Origin: Ceratopteris richardii
Taxonomy: Eukaryota > Streptophyta > Polypodiopsida > Polypodiales > Pteridaceae
Assembly (NCBI GenBank): GCA_020310875.1
Contig: CM035414.1
Coordinates: 197,507,141 to 197,571,140, forward strand
Length of the DNA stretch: 64,000 bases
Direction: 5' to 3'
Shown here: in pieces, positions 11,979 through 25,811 of the stretch
Numbering within the stretch: position 1 is the stretch's first letter
How the letters are laid out: each line of letters opens with the position of its first letter
The notes under the pieces: generated by a model
Databases searched by the model: none
What the model was told of the DNA's origin: nothing
The model's input: the letters and a program-made list of their open reading frames with translations, nothing else
Made by a program: the position numbers and the translations under genes

Positions 11979-12659
11979 TGTCATGGACAAGGAAACCATC
12001 TAAACCTTAGATTCCATGTCAATTTCTATATCTCATGATTGGCTTAGATTTTGGAGAAACTAATGCTTCCATTGCGCCCGGAATGTGCCAAAACCCCAAG
12101 ATAGACTGTCTATTTGCTGAATTCTGACACCCGGAGGTCCAGATTCAAGTTGATGACATCATCAAGTCGCAACCGCCCTTGGGAACCGCCCTTGAAAACC
12201 TATATAAGGAGGGGTTGGCCACATTCATAATGAGTCTTGCCAATACCAGTCTTGGGAGCTCAAGGAGTCATGACTGCCAAGTAAGTACTCTTCAAGTTCC
12301 AGTTCTAGTTCTTGTCTTGTTCCTTGTTCTAGTCTAGTCCTTGGACATCCATTCTTGTCGTATTGTAATCTCGTAGTACGAGATCCTTTCTAGTTATTTC
12401 TTGTATTCAGTTCATATTCCTGAATGGAATTCTTGTAACCGAGATATCTTGTTTCCTACCTATGATCCCGGGTTGTGGGATCTCCTGCATCATCTCTAGT
12501 CCAGTTTTCCATACCTATCGGTCCCGGGTTGTGGGACGTCTTGTATCAACAATGTATTCTTGTATTATTTCCCCTTCGTGGGTGTTCTTGTAATCATAAG
12601 TGTATTTCCGAAATCTTGTCTACTGTAGTCAGAGAGCACAGTCTAGTGCTCCCCTGACA
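11979..12659 (+). repeat. right LTR of the gag-only element (681 bp)
   Basis: Nearly identical to 10060-10750 apart from the 11-bp duplication difference and scattered substitutions, indicating a fairly recent insertion. It directly follows the polypurine tract. Confidence 0.92.
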
Positions 12660-12911
12660 AATAGATTAATGATTGATTTCCTATACAAAGCTATAAGATA
12701 CTGTTCATAAAATGATATCCTATACAAACTAAACAATAGATTTAAGCTAAGTAAATTCTTTCACACTTCAAATCTTCAGTTCTTTAACAGGGCTGTAGAT
12801 CATCTGAAAAATCACATGAGAGATATTAGTAAGCTTTTATAAAAAAGTAAACACTCATTTAAATCTTAATATATATATACAAACTTAATTATAAGATAAT
12901 TAACTTTTCTT

Positions 12912-13655
<744 letters not shown>

Positions 13656-13659
13656 CTTA

Positions 13660-13660
<1 letters not shown>

Positions 13661-13698
<38 letters not shown>

Positions 13699-13975
13699 AG
13701 GGACGGCACCGCCGTCAGTTGCAGGGAGGGAGGAAAATAAATAAATAAAAAAGAATAATATAAAAATAAAATAGAATAAAAAATCAAAAGAAAAAAAACA
13801 ACTCTCCAATCTCTCTCTCTCTCTCTCTCTCTCTTTGAGGGATGGCACCGCCGTCGGCTGCAGGGAGGGAGGAAAATAAAAAAATAAAAAAGAATAATAT
13901 AAAAATAAAATAGAATACAAAATCAAAAGAAAAAAAACAACTCTCCAATCTCTCTCTCTCTCTCTCTCTCTGCTG
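13661..13975. repeat. tandem duplication of about 140 bp with (CT)n tracts
   Basis: A unit made of a (CT)n run, then TTTGAGGGA, ACCGCCGTC and GCAGGGAGGGAGGAAAATAA, then an A-rich stretch and AACTCTCCAATC, occurs twice in a row and is followed by a third (CT)n run. The long minus-strand ORF through it is low complexity. Confidence 0.8.
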
Positions 13976-14289
13976 CGCGCGTAGCTATGCTGCACCGCCG
14001 ACAGAGAAAGAGAGGGAAAGGGAAAAGGAGAAGTACAAACATTAAAGAAGAGGAAGAAGAAGGAAGGACAAGAAGAAGGGAAAATGGAAGAGAAAGAGGA
14101 AAAAGGGAAGGGAAAAATAAATGGGCAGAGGATAAAAATAACAACACCTTCCTCATCTCTCTGCGTCAACCATTTTCCAAGGCAAAAAAATTTGCTTTCC
14201 ATAATTTGAAGGACAAAAGCAAGAGAGATGGACTTCTCTCTCCTCCTGCCAGAGAACAGTCATGGAAATGTGTGCATAAATGACTATAG

Positions 14290-15204
14290 TCTAGAGCAAA
14301 GGGAAATAGAGTACGTGAAAAATCACATGAGCTTGTGAGTAGGTACTCCCTGTTTATATACATGAGAGTAGCCCACCATAGCCCACATTTTCCCTTAGAT
14401 AATGATCCATGCAGCCTACATTAACTTCTCTTTGACTCAACAACACTCCAACAAAATTTTAGGCATGGAAAATTCTCTTTTTGGTTTTACCAAAAAACCA
14501 TTCAATTAAATATTTACTGGACCATAGAAAATACAACCTTTCAATTTCTTTTTATTTATTTAATTACTTTAGAATAAATACAAACCTTTAGAATAAATTA
14601 AATTACACTCATCAATAAATTTAGTTGTTACCACAACCTTAGCGAAAATAATAACAATTAATAATTAACATATTTTTTTATTTGAAATAATTTGCTAAGG
14701 TTCCATTTATTATTTTTACCCTATTATTAACTCATTTATATATTAAAACCTACTTAATTAATCTCTTAACGATAGGTTTACCCTTCAACTAACTTCAAAC
14801 CATGTTAATCAACCCCCGCTAACCCTTAAATTAATCTTCTAACCTTCCATAACCCTCTAGATTTAATATTTAACCTTTAATTAACCTTGAAACTAAGTTA
14901 GAACCCTATAAAACATGATCAAAACCTACATTTAACCCTTAAATACCCTTGCATTTATTTTCAAAACATAGACAAACCCTTAACTAACCCTTGATGTTTA
15001 AGCTATATACATAATTATATTAGAAAACACCTAGATAAATACTTCCCATCTTGCTATTCTTTAGCAAACTTCTTGTCCTGCAAAATTTAAAATCAAACAT
15101 TAGTCAAAAGTACCATAATTTAACCAAGAGATTAATCTTTTAATTTTAGTAATATTTTAAGAGTAATAAAGTCTTTTCGACATCGGTGTATATAGAATCG
15201 GGGG
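14290..15204. other. AT-rich DNA with scattered AACCCT-like words, no gene
   Basis: Between 14760 and 15000 words such as AACCCTTAA and TAACCCT recur irregularly. They resemble the plant telomere unit but never form a regular tandem. No ORF, LTR or RNA gene seen. Confidence 0.5.
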
Positions 15205-15212
15205 GAAAACAC

Positions 15213-15870
15213 TCCTAATGAGAAGAAAAAACTATCCTGGCAGTCCTAGTCTATTCACACACATCACTACCTAAACATATCAACACAATGATTAAAAAAC
15301 TTTGAAGGTTGCATAATGCCCATGCTCTTCAATTGCCAATGACGTGCGCATTGACCAAGGAAAGATTTTATATTGTTTTTCTCAATGGTTAAAATTAGAA
15401 AGTCTTAATTTTAAAGAATATTTCTTGTATTTATCAGTTTAATTCCTTCTTATTTGTGGAAAAATGAAACCAATCTCACACATTTATGTTGATATGATCT
15501 ATAATTCAAGTTATAGATTGTTTCATGTGTAATACGATAAGAATGGATGACTAGTTCTATGATGTGAGAATCTTTGCTATAGTTCTTTGACCATAGTTGC
15601 GAATTGAACTACTTTTGGAAGATTGCAACCATAAAAAACGAGGAATTTTCAATTTTGTCTATAAAATAAATTATAGAAAATTGAATTCGCATAACTGAAG
15701 CATGCTTAGGCAATCCTCTTCTGGAAGTCAATGTAGTGTTGAATCCCATAGAATGGAAGCATGCTTGTGTATGATCCTTAAGTATGGCCACTTTTATCCC
15801 TAGGGCATCTTTCAAGTTTTGGTAATGCCCACGATTGGGCATCAAATTTAGGCACTGATGTGAGCGTGTC

Positions 15871-15951
<81 letters not shown>

Positions 15952-16013
15952 AAGAGTGGCCCTGGGGAAGACTCCTAGCCTGTTGGAAACTGCTGTGCGC
16001 ACACCTTTGTAGA
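15213..16013 (+). repeat. dispersed repeat R1, copy 2
   Basis: Direct copy of 8210-8985, about 7 kb away. It has the same copia-LTR-like left end, then about 115 bp missing from copy 1, and a shorter GT/GA run (15872-15949). Confidence 0.75.
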
Positions 16014-16242
16014 ACCCCTCAAGACGGAGTGTCTACGAGCAACAAACGAGGGATGCCCAAATTGGATTGTTGGTATCAAGTCTAGCATGACACCGATTGC
16101 CTTTCTTATTCCTAGCAAAGTATGTTCATTATTGCCTCCCCATTGACAAGGTCCAGCTACGGTAGAGCATCAGACCAATGGACTTTCCTAACAGAGGATG
16201 TGCGTATGTATCAGCCTTATGAACTTCAATCGGCAGCACCGC

Positions 16243-16246
<4 letters not shown>

Positions 16247-16304
<58 letters not shown>
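16247..16304. repeat. (GA)n microsatellite
   Basis: About 29 GA units. Confidence 0.95.
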
Positions 16305-16306
<2 letters not shown>

Positions 16307-16744
16307 AATAACCGACGACATCACATTTACGGACACCATGGTACCTTCCTGTATTTCCGCCATTGTTTCTTACTTTTGCATTAGTCGGTGCTTGTGTTGA
16401 CGATCTCCTCAATGTCAGCATCCTCGATTGATATTCAACTTCCGCAACACCCCTGTCTGTTCATTTCTTCACATTGCATTGCATTGCTTCTCTTTCGTCG
16501 AGTACAAGCAATGAGCAGGATTCCAAATGGGCTGTGGATTCTAAGCTATGATATGCACTCAATCCAACACTATGGTATGTTGCAGCTACACTCTCAACGT
16601 TAACATGTGTATTTCTTCTTCTGCATTAGCTGATGTCTCAATTAACAATACATGGCGTCTATCTTGGATATCCTTAATCTCAACGTCATCGATTCAGCTT
16701 CCTCCTTTTGAAGATTCTTTTTTTTTGGCTTTTTTTTTACACCT

Positions 16745-17440
16745 TCGTTCTCTCTTAGGCTTCTTTCCTCCCATGTTTGGTGCAGAAAAGTTTTATGGTT
16801 TTGAATGTTTTAAGATGTCTTTTAGTATTTTATTCTTTTTTTAATGCTTTTCATATGTTTGAGTAAGTCCTTATATCTAATAGGAATCAAGAAAAATTTT
16901 AACAAAAATACAAATGGTACACAAAGGAGAGATATATGTTGTTCACATGAGATAGTGTTATCTTGTAGGATACATTTCACTAACGATGGATTAAGACAAA
17001 GAAGATGTGTCTAGATTTATGAGGGAGAAAATACAAGCAACTCCACCTTATACAAACATAGATGCATTTGACAATGTCTTCAATTCAAGAATTGCCATAA
17101 AACAGCATTACATTCAGTCATGTCTAATTGATCGTAAGAGAAAAAAAACGTAATAAGATCTCATAAGAGATGAGATGCTAAAACAACATATCATTCTAAT
17201 AACAAGGAAAATTGTAATGTTAGTCATGATATCCATATTAAATATCAAGTTAAAGAGGCTAATTCTGATTATTGGTAGTTGATGAAGGTTGCCAACCCAA
17301 ATTAATAGCTAGATCCTCCATTGGAACTTTGATAACATCTTTTCGAATACCAAGATCCTTTAGATATCTGCTCACATAATAAACCCCAACAACTGTAGGC
17401 AAGCGTGAAATATATAGATAAGAAACTCACAAGGGGATAG
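16745..17440 (-). repeat. duplicated segment R2, copy 1
   Basis: Direct repeat of 19262-19995 with many small differences. At its right end (17259-17399, minus strand) lies a 47-codon open frame, beginning [18 protein letters not shown] and ending in TAG, that matches the last exon candidate in copy 2. The AG acceptor seen in copy 2 is missing here (TTTCACGC instead of TTTCAGAC), so this copy is probably dead. Confidence 0.65.
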
Positions 17441-19261
17441 GTAGGAAATTAGTATCAAATAATTGCTACCTAGAGCGATTAAGTTTTTGATTATTGTGGT
17501 AGCCCTCCATGAGGTGTTAGGAAGCATCGATTGTGCTTGCGCTTTGAAATGCATATTCTCCAGGGGGATGAGAGAAATTCTCTATGCATGGCCTTAGAGT
17601 GACACCTCAAACATATGCATGCTTGAAAATGGATACAGAAAAAATGCTTCAATAGGAGTTTTTCTTGAGATGGTTGATCAAGAGTGAGGTGAATATAAGG
17701 ATAAGATGTAATGGATCATTACTTTTTGACCAATCTACACATAAATTTACTAGAAAAACTCATTCTTAGCGTGTGTGTATATGTGCCCACTTATTCCTTC
17801 GGTTATCTAGCTTTGAATACTTAATGCATACCCTTTAGAGGAGGCCGTATTCTCATGCATGTTTGAAGTGAAATACAAATGTATGTATTCCATTGGACAA
17901 GATTGGGCTTGCAACCCATCAAATGAATGTTGCACAAAGAGGCTTGAGCGTTTTTAAAGTTGGAAGTATTTTGGGATTCGAATTTGATTGCATCCCAATA
18001 TCGAGGTAGACAATAGATTTTGAACAATCACCAAAAATTCATGTTTTGATTAATTGTTATATAAATTAATGTTTTGATTAATTGTTATATAATCCATTAT
18101 TTATCTTGATATTTTTAGCCATGATTTTTTTGTTTGATTATTTCTTATAAAATTAGATCATTTTTTATATGAACTATCTTTTTTTTAGATTATGTGACTC
18201 AATCAAATCAAAGTGGGATGAAACATTCTCATCCAATACATCATGAGAATCATTACGGATTTCTATTAGAAATTCACCTACATTAGAAAATTCATGTGAA
18301 TTGTATGCATAGTCAATAATAAAATGATCATGACCAAATTTCTATCAATGTGCATGCTTTTTAGGATTCTTTCTTAACTTGTGTGTAGGATTCTTTATGA
18401 ACAGAGAGCAATGCTCCACCTCATAGCCATCTATGAGGTCTTAGGAAACATTCAACAATCTTAAAATGTATAGTGCATATTCTCAATGACATGTTCGATG
18501 TAAGAAAGCGTATATGCATCCAAATTCTCCTTGTTACTACATAAAGCTCTTTGTGGGATTTATCCATATTCTCGAGTCACGAAAGCTCTAACTTTTTTGA
18601 AACACGTGAGGGAGTTCAATTTGAAGGATACTTAGATCCTTGAAATATAAGTCACCATTACACAAAGGATATTTGGCTATCTAAAATTCAAAGTGGCGTG
18701 GTTTGTTCTAGGGATTCATCTCATGCATTCATTTATGGAATCAGGTATTGTCTATCGCATCCACAACAACATCGATAGGAATTTCTCGTATTTTCTCATA
18801 TTCTCATGGATTCATGGAAGAAATAGAAGGTTAGAGGAAGGGAGGGCCCATTCACATGATTGGAGCAGTTAAGATGCTTGAATGATTATACAACATGACA
18901 ATCATTAGTAATTCACGTGCTTTGAATCATGTCCGGAATAAATATTCAAACGCTCATTAGAGCATTTGTCAAAATGAGGACGCTTGTGAGAATTTTTTTC
19001 CTTTTTCTTTATAATTCATGACTAACATGATTATTTCACAGATCTACATAGCAAATCTACACAACTCATACCAAATCAATGCTTACAATATTCCATGCAT
19101 GCCATTGTGTATGCACATTTGGATTCTTTTGTGTAAGTGAAGTTTCTCTTTTGATTCCTCCATTTCCCTTTTAATCCCTTTTTGTAATGCATGAAAATCC
19201 TCCTTTTGATTATTCCCTTTTCGCATTGGAAATCTATTGTTTTTCCTTTCCTTTTTGTTAA
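17441..19261. other. AT-rich intergenic DNA, no gene recognised
   Basis: Contains only a small tandem of about 28 bp at 18035-18092. I see no coding frame, LTR or RNA gene. Confidence 0.5.
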
Positions 19262-19995
19262 GTTTTCCAACTTCATTCTCTCTTATGCTTCTTTCCTCCC
19301 ATGTTGGCTGTAAAAAAGTTTTGTGTTCTTGAATTTTTGTAAGACTTTTTTAGTTTTTTATACTTTTTTTAATGTTTTTCATATGTTTGAGTAAGTCCTT
19401 ATGTCAAATAGGAATCAAGAAGAATTTTAACAAAAATTACATATGGTACACAGACGAGAGATATATGTTGTATACATGAGAAAGTTTATCTTGTAGGATT
19501 ATACATTTCAGCCACATATGGCTTAGGAAAAAAGAAGATGTCTCTACATTTAGGACGGAGAAAGCCCAAGCAAATCAACCTTATACAAAGATAGATGCAC
19601 TTGACGATATCATCAATTCATGAATTATCATAAAATAGCATCACATTGAGTCATATCCAATTGATCATAAGAGAAAGACTCATAATATGATGCCATAAAA
19701 TATGAGATGCTAAAACAGCCTTCATCATCAACATATCATTCTAATAACAAGGAAAATTGTAATGATAATCTTGCTATCCATATTAAATATCAAGTCAAAG
19801 AGGCTAATTCTGATCATTGGTAATTGGTGAAGCTGACCAACCCAAATTAATAGCCAGATCCTCCACGGGAACTTTGACAACATCTTTTCGAATACCAAGA
19901 TCCTTTAGATATCTGCTCACAAAATAAATCCCAACAGCTGTAGGCAAGTCTGAAAGATATAGGGAAGAAAACGACAAGGGGATAGTTAAGAAACT
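19262..19995 (-). repeat. duplicated segment R2, copy 2
   Basis: Partner of 16745-17440. It ends inside the exon candidate 19804-19949 and its upstream flank. Confidence 0.65.
19804..19949 (-). pseudogene. last-exon candidate of an unidentified gene (48 codons)
   Basis: The minus strand shows a 3' splice signal (TATCTTTCAG) at 19950, then an open frame including [20 protein letters not shown] and ending at TAA 19804. I do not recognise the family. Over the first 37 comparable codons the R2 partner differs at five amino acids but has only about two silent changes, so the pair does not look protected by selection. A possible upstream exon is the Cys-rich frame around 20464-20084 (HCSECSQ, GGTCTFAHADP). 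Its link to this exon is guesswork. It may be the tail of a decayed host gene carried by a repeat. Confidence 0.3.
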
Positions 19996-20582
19996 AGTAA
20001 CTATTTGCCCACTCCTACCTCCCATACTTTGGCTTGTTAAGAGGAGTCCTGTTTTACAATAGATTGCGCAATCCTCACAATTGTTACAAAAAGAGATGAT
20101 ACCCGAAAAATACATTCTCCCAAAGGAATAGTGCACGGTGAAGCACATCCTCAACAGGATCAGCATGTGCAAAAGTGCATGTTCCACCTCGAGCTTGGGC
20201 CAAGAACGTTTTTGTATCTGCACCATACTTAAACCTATGTATTGGCCTTCCATGAATAAAGCATTCAAGGCATGAGACCAAAACACAATTGATGTTCTCC
20301 ATATTTTGGCTGCATTCTGAACAATGTTGGAAGGATTTCTGTGGAACTGAGCTAACGAGAAGATTGTTTAAAATTCTTCTCATCCCTTCTTCTCCACCCG
20401 TTCTTGCAGTGAAATTTAGTACTTTGTTGTCACCAATGTAGATTCGTATAAAAAAGAATGACAAAAGAACTTAATGCACTAAGTTTAAGTGTGAGAAAAT
20501 CCGATAATTATCACTTTTCAACAAGATCACTACCCGATAATTATCACTACTCTCTGATCACTACCCGATAATTATCACTTTT

Positions 20583-23500
20583 CAACAAGATCCGCAAGGC
20601 GCCGTGGTTCCATGCCAATGCTTCCACCTTCTCTCTCCCCTCCGTCCATCAAGAGATTGCCGATGCGTGGACGTTGGCGTTCGCCTCTGGCTTGGCCCCA
20701 GCCAAGTGCTGGAGAAGTGCGGTCGACAGGTCTCGTAAGATCATGATCAGAACTAAGAAGATGCTCGAGACTGTGCGGCGGGCTCGTAGGGAGGCTCTTT
20801 ACCACAGACTCTGGCGGCTCGAGGAGGAAGTGAACAAAGGAAAACACCAAGCACAGAAAGGTCTCCGAAAAATCAGAGCAGTGCTGAGATACGAGGAAGA
20901 AATACAAAGGAAAAACTTGCAAATCTTCTTCAAGGAGTGGTGGGCCGGCAAAGCCGACAAACCCACCAAAGAGATGTGCCGCATCCTTAAAAGGAAACAC
21001 AACAGAGAGGCGATCCCGCTACTGCTTGACCCACATGGCAATGTATGCAATTCGGAAGAAGATAACCTTGGCATCATCGAAGGGCACTACACGAGACTCC
21101 TGGGATCCTCGAACCCCCTCTCCCCCCATAGAAGGGACTGCATGGCTGCCATTTCTAGGGTTTCCCCCCGGAGAATACCACCCAACCTCCTCTCCCTGCT
21201 TCATGCCCCTATCTCTGAATCAGAAATCATTGAGGTCATTGATGCCCTCCCCCTCGGTAAAAGCCCGGGACCCGACGGACTCACTAACGAGTTCTTTAAG
21301 TCCTTCAAGCTGGTGGTTGCCACCCCCCTTCGGATGGTTTGGCAGGAAGCGCTAAAGTTTGGTGCTCTTCCTTCTTGTCTAAATAATGGAATTATCAAGC
21401 TGGTACACAAGAAGGGGGAAAAGAACAGAATCGAGAACTGGCGACCTATTACGATGCTCCAAACAGGATACAAGATCATCGCCAAAGTCATTGCCAACAG
21501 ACTCTCGTGCCACCTGAGATCTTGGCTTAGTGAGGACCAAAAAGGCTTCATCAAAGGCAGGTCTATCCTGGAAAACATTATGGATATTTGGGAAGGTATT
21601 CAATTTGCAAATGAGTCCAAACAAGATGTGGTTTTCCTCAAGATCGACTTTGACAAAGCCTACGACAGACTTGAATGGGACTATATTCTGCAGTCGCTCC
21701 AAGACCTCGGATGTAGTCAGAAATTCACCAAGATGATCGCAACCCTCCTCAGAAACGCAACGACCCAAATTAACGTTAACAGCAAGCTCTCGAAGGCGAT
21801 CCATCTTAAAAGGTCTATTAGGCAAGGGTGCCCTCTGGCCCCCCTGCTTTTTGCCATTGCCACTGAGGGACTGAGCAGACTTGTGGCACATCAAGTGGAG
21901 GCTGGCAATATCAAAGGCCTCCGGCTGCCTCACGACCACAGTCAAATCATCATGAGACTGTTTGCCGATGACATGAACGCGTTCGTTCACAATGATAATA
22001 CCAGCCTGGAGACTTTCTGGACGTGTCTTGCTACCTTTTGTGATGCCTCTGGATCCAAAATCAACCACTCTAAGACCGCCTTTAGGGCATTACGGGACAT
22101 CACCCTGGCCTTCTCATTGATCAAGGCTGTCAAATCATCCCGCAGGGCCAAATTTTCCGGCTTCTTGGAATCCCCTTGGGGTTTGGCGTCTCAATGGAGC
22201 AGCGATGGAGTTGGGTGCTGGCCAAACTCGAAAACAAGCTCAACTACTGGAGAGGCATGCAAATTAATCTTGCTGGACGTGCTATGGTTATCAACACGTT
22301 CCTCCTCTCCTCTACCATCTATTTCCTTTCTTGTTGGAGACCAAATGAGCAAGGCCTGTCCAAACTGAATAGTGTTTGCAGAAATTTTCTTTGGACGGGC
22401 GATCATAACAGAAGGGGGGTGCCTAAAATCAAATGGGCCATCTGCACTACGCCTAGAGATAGCGGGGGGCTTGGTATCCTAGACATTGGGTGTATGGCTA
22501 ACAAACTGGCGGCCAAATGGATGATTAAGGCCTGGTGCAATAGGGAGGCCTCTTGGGCCAAGCTGATCTTCAGAAACAAGAATGAGTTAGCCCTCATGGG
22601 GACCCCGAACTGGAAGAATCATGACATCATGACCCTGCTCTTCTCCCCGATCCCCGTCTTCCCGAAAGGCTCCAATCTCGTGTGCTCCCTTTGGAAGGGC
22701 TGGAACAAAGTCAAAAGCTTCACAAGAATCAGCGAGGACTGGAAGTGGGCGGCCGGAATCAGACAAAACGACTCTATCTGGTTTCCGATTCATGGCATCC
22801 GGAGTGTGGAGTCGTGGAACATTCAAAACGCCAAGAAGCTATGGAACAAAGGATTCAAAAAATGGAAACACCTCTGGAAACAGCACACCAACAGCTGGAT
22901 TAACTTCGAGGATATTGACCCGCGCATCAACATCTCCTACGAAGAATGGAACACTTTGCAAAGGAGATGCCTCGCATGGGATCGTCACAAGACTCGCCTT
23001 CTCATGGGGCACGACACACCGAACCCGCTTGGTCTCAAATGGCACAATGGAAATAGCCTACTCAAAATCCCGAACATCACAGATACGGCTAACCTCCAGA
23101 CCAGCCTCAACAAGAAGTGGTGCTTGTCTTGGACGCGGCTTCGATGGGACATGAAATTCATGGGCATCTGGCACCCCCTTATAGAGATTAAGAAGTCTGT
23201 TCTTTTATGGCAAATTCTTCATCGAGGAATTTGGACAAACCATAAGGCTAGCAAACTTTGTGGGATCCCTCCTTGGTGCAAACGCTGCCACCGTGCTATC
23301 GAAGATGTCCCACACATCTTCCTCACCTACCCCAACTCCTACAGAATCTGGCAGACGGTCGAGATGAAACTCAGACTGCAAAAACAGCTTTGCTGGAAGC
23401 AAATCCTTCTGGGAGAAGCGATCGGCTGCTCTGCGTCACTCTGGAACGCCATCAGAGGGGAAGTCCTGTGGAAAATTTGGCGGGAGAGGTGTGCCCTCAA

Positions 23501-23696
23501 CTTCGGCGACCCCCCCAGGGAGTGGTCGATTGAGAAATCACTATTCCTCCTCGGCAAAAGGATCGTTAACAGTAAGAAATCCCCCCCCTTCAGGCACCAT
23601 CAAGTCCTCCTCTTGGTCAACAACAAGCTCAAACCCAAATGGGCCCCGCATGAGGGCGATGAGAGGGTGATTAACCTTCTCTGTAACGCGACCTAG
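20583..23696 (+). pseudogene. LINE reverse transcriptase, one frameshift
   Basis: This encodes the enzyme that copies LINE RNA at a nicked target. The first frame (open from 20540, ORF ATG at 20674) has the RT domain: GKSPGPDGLTNEFFK (near 21260), NWRPITMLQTGYKI, the FLKIDFDKAYDRLEWD block and the catalytic FADD (21960; family usual YADD or FADD). Around 22085-22118 the protein continues in another frame: GCQIIPQGQIFRLLGIPLG, then MEQRWSWVLAKLENKLNYW, to the stop at 23696. The C-terminus has a zf-RVT-type Cys/His region (CKRCHRAIEDVPHIF, near 23280). A single net indel separates the two halves and everything else is open, so the copy is young but cannot act in cis. Antisense ORFs of up to 229 codons here are shadows. 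Confidence 0.88.
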
Positions 23697-23839
23697 GTTT
23701 CATGCTAGCTTCCCCTGCTTTGTGGGATCTGGGGGGTCCCGTGGACACTAGTCCCCTTCATTTGTATCTTTGCTTCTTAATTTAATTCAAGTCCGGGAGA
23801 GTAGGCTATTGCCGAACTTCCTTTTATCTAAAAAAAAAA
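20583..23839 (+). mobile_element. 5'-truncated LINE (L1-type non-LTR retrotransposon)
   Basis: The element lacks its ORF1 and endonuclease and begins within the region upstream of the reverse transcriptase. It runs through RT and a C-terminal zinc-binding region and ends in an A-run (23829-23839), as expected for target-primed reverse transcription with incomplete copying. Its GC content is clearly higher than the flanks. The 5' flank (20490-20580) repeats CCGATAATTATCACT three times. I could not confirm a target duplication. Confidence 0.88.
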
Positions 23840-24656
23840 ATATCTTCATTCGGAGAAAATATCTACTTAGAAAGTTCAGAAATACGACGACTTGCAGAAG
23901 TTATCTTCAGTTGTTTGTGGCGGATGTGAGTAGAAGATGGGTAGAAGTACAAGCGCAAGATGGTCAATGCAATTACTGATACTCAATAAATGCGGCATGA
24001 TTAAGAGCATGCAGCAGCGGACCTGAAGCCATGCATAACAGCGATCAAAAGCATCCATGGCCATGGACGGACAACGCAAGCATCGTAGAAGACGAAAATC
24101 AGGAACAAGGATGGAAAACCAGGAATGTACCATGGTGGGCGTAGATGTAGCACCGCCTCCACGAGTAAATGTGATCTCCTACCTGCAGTTCCTCTTTGCT
24201 GATCTTATTGGAGAAGAGTCCCATACCTCTTTGGTGCGCTACTCAATCTCTCCGTCTCGCCAGATCGAGTCGAAATTGCGCACTTTGACGATGCCAAGGA
24301 GACGACGCCGAGGATACTAAGTCACCGATCCGCCTTCCTCGAGTTTATGGGCATCTCGGAAGTTGCGACTTGACACGCTCGTCTACCAATACGTCGGACA
24401 CGCTGCCCCGACTTGACACGTTGGCGCTGAAGGAGTCAATATGATCAATCATCATCAACGAGTTTTGCACAAGATCACAAATGACAATGCGAGTGTTTAA
24501 ATTTGATGCCCATGTTCAAAACCAGGGCTAATGGGTGGTGTAGCTAATGTGCCAATGTTCTTGGCCCTTGATAGTGGGACTTGAATTTTGGCACGTCAAA
24601 ATCAATCGTTCTTAAAATATACAATTTAACCCTTTAGTTACGGCTGAGGAATGCAG

Positions 24657-24740
<84 letters not shown>

Positions 24741-25082
24741 ATGGTGGGGCTTGACAAATCGATTACAGAAATTGAATTGCCTTTGAATTTCAATAAGCCG
24801 AGGGTAATTTGTGCAAAGGGGATTCAGATAGCTACTACGGTGTGAAAGAGAAAGAGACACAATCACTTCTGTAATTTGGAGGATGTTTTGTGTAAAAGAA
24901 TTGATATCAAAGTCCTCGGATTGTTAAGGATCGAATCAAAACTTGGCAAAGGAAGTTCTAAATGTTTGTTACCAGGAGTTAGTCACAGGCCTTCCGCCTT
25001 TTGGTCATCAATTTGTGGGCTTGCTGCAGATATCACTTTCCCTAATTTGCATTATCTATGTATTGGACATTATGAACCACAT
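23840..25082. other. intergenic DNA with one (GA)n tract, no gene recognised
   Basis: Contains about 40 GA units at 24660-24738. A basic 87-codon plus-strand frame (24057-24320, MAMDGQRKHRRRRK...) has no family I recognise and no splice or promoter support, so it is left uncalled. Confidence 0.5.
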
Positions 25083-25811
25083 TAGAAGACCAACCTCCAT
25101 AATTCCCAACCGAACAAGATCTTTCTCATTAGAAAAAATGGTCCAATTTATTTTGGGCACACTTCTCCTATTGCAATGTCCTATCAATAGGAAATTACTA
25201 TAGATTCTTCTTAACCTTGCTAAGTCTTTGTCTTTTGTGTTCCAAAAAACCTAAAATAGAGATAAAGGTGATGATCACCATGGCATGCTCCACTTCATTA
25301 AGTTGCAAGCGTTCTGGTAAGAAATCTTATTATCAAGCTTCATGAGAACCGGATTTCACCGTTGACCAATGGAAACATAAAAACCCATCCGAATTCAATG
25401 AGAAGAATTGTGGACTAGGGTGCTTGTGAGAGTCTTGATTAACAACAAATTGAGGAAGCTTTCTTCCAATGATTTATCTAAGATCCTAATGCAATATAGA
25501 TTGTGTTTAGACATTTTCAAAATGTGCTGATACTAGTAATACCATTATGCACCAAGACTTTCATGTCATTGGCAAAGAGTGTCATTATCATTTGGTTCTA
25601 GCCATGGGGAAGCAGCAAATCATGGATATGCTCAAGATGGGACTTATGGTTAGCTAGTTTTCTAACACCATCAATTTTAATATAAGATAGAGAAGGATCC
25701 ATGGGGCAACACTTTCTAATAGAGCATTTTAGTATGATCACCTAGGAGAGTCGACCATTGACATTGATATAGGTTAATGTGTTTCCCATAAGCATTGAGA
25801 TCATCTTGATG
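25083..25811 (-). mobile_element. LINE relic on the minus strand, copy 1
   Basis: The minus strand gives a broken LINE C-terminal RT region with NRRSVPKINWTIFSN, the counterpart of NRRGVPKIKWAI in the LINE at 22400. It is nearly identical to 27033-27763. It ends exactly where a CACTA terminus begins at 25812. Confidence 0.65.

Larger units (their letters stand above)
10060..12659 (+). mobile_element. non-autonomous LTR retrotransposon carrying only gag (TR-GAG type)
   Basis: Two near-identical LTRs (10060-10750 and 11979-12659) flank 1.23 kb that encodes a decayed Ty3/gypsy-like Gag and nothing else. Each LTR starts TGTCA and ends TGACA. A polypurine tract (GAGGGGGAGG) precedes the right LTR. 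The 5 bases before the left LTR (AACAG) and after the right LTR (AATAG) match at 4 of 5 positions, consistent with one target duplication plus one mutation. Protease, integrase, RT and RNase H are absent. Gag-only elements with LTRs are known in plants as TR-GAG and need an autonomous partner, which is not in the window. Confidence 0.9.

Noticed and set aside
13657..14202. 181-codon minus-strand ORF rich in Phe, Ser and Pro
   Set aside because: Low-complexity frame through a tandem duplication with (CT)n tracts.
14760..15000. Interstitial telomere block
   Set aside because: AACCCT-like words are irregular and never tandem; probably chance in AT-rich DNA.
21379..22068. 229-codon minus-strand ORF
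   Set aside because: Antisense shadow of the LINE reverse transcriptase, which has recognisable motifs on the plus strand.
24057..24320. 87-codon basic ORF MAMDGQRKHRRRRK...
   Set aside because: No family, no splice or promoter context, composition could occur by chance.
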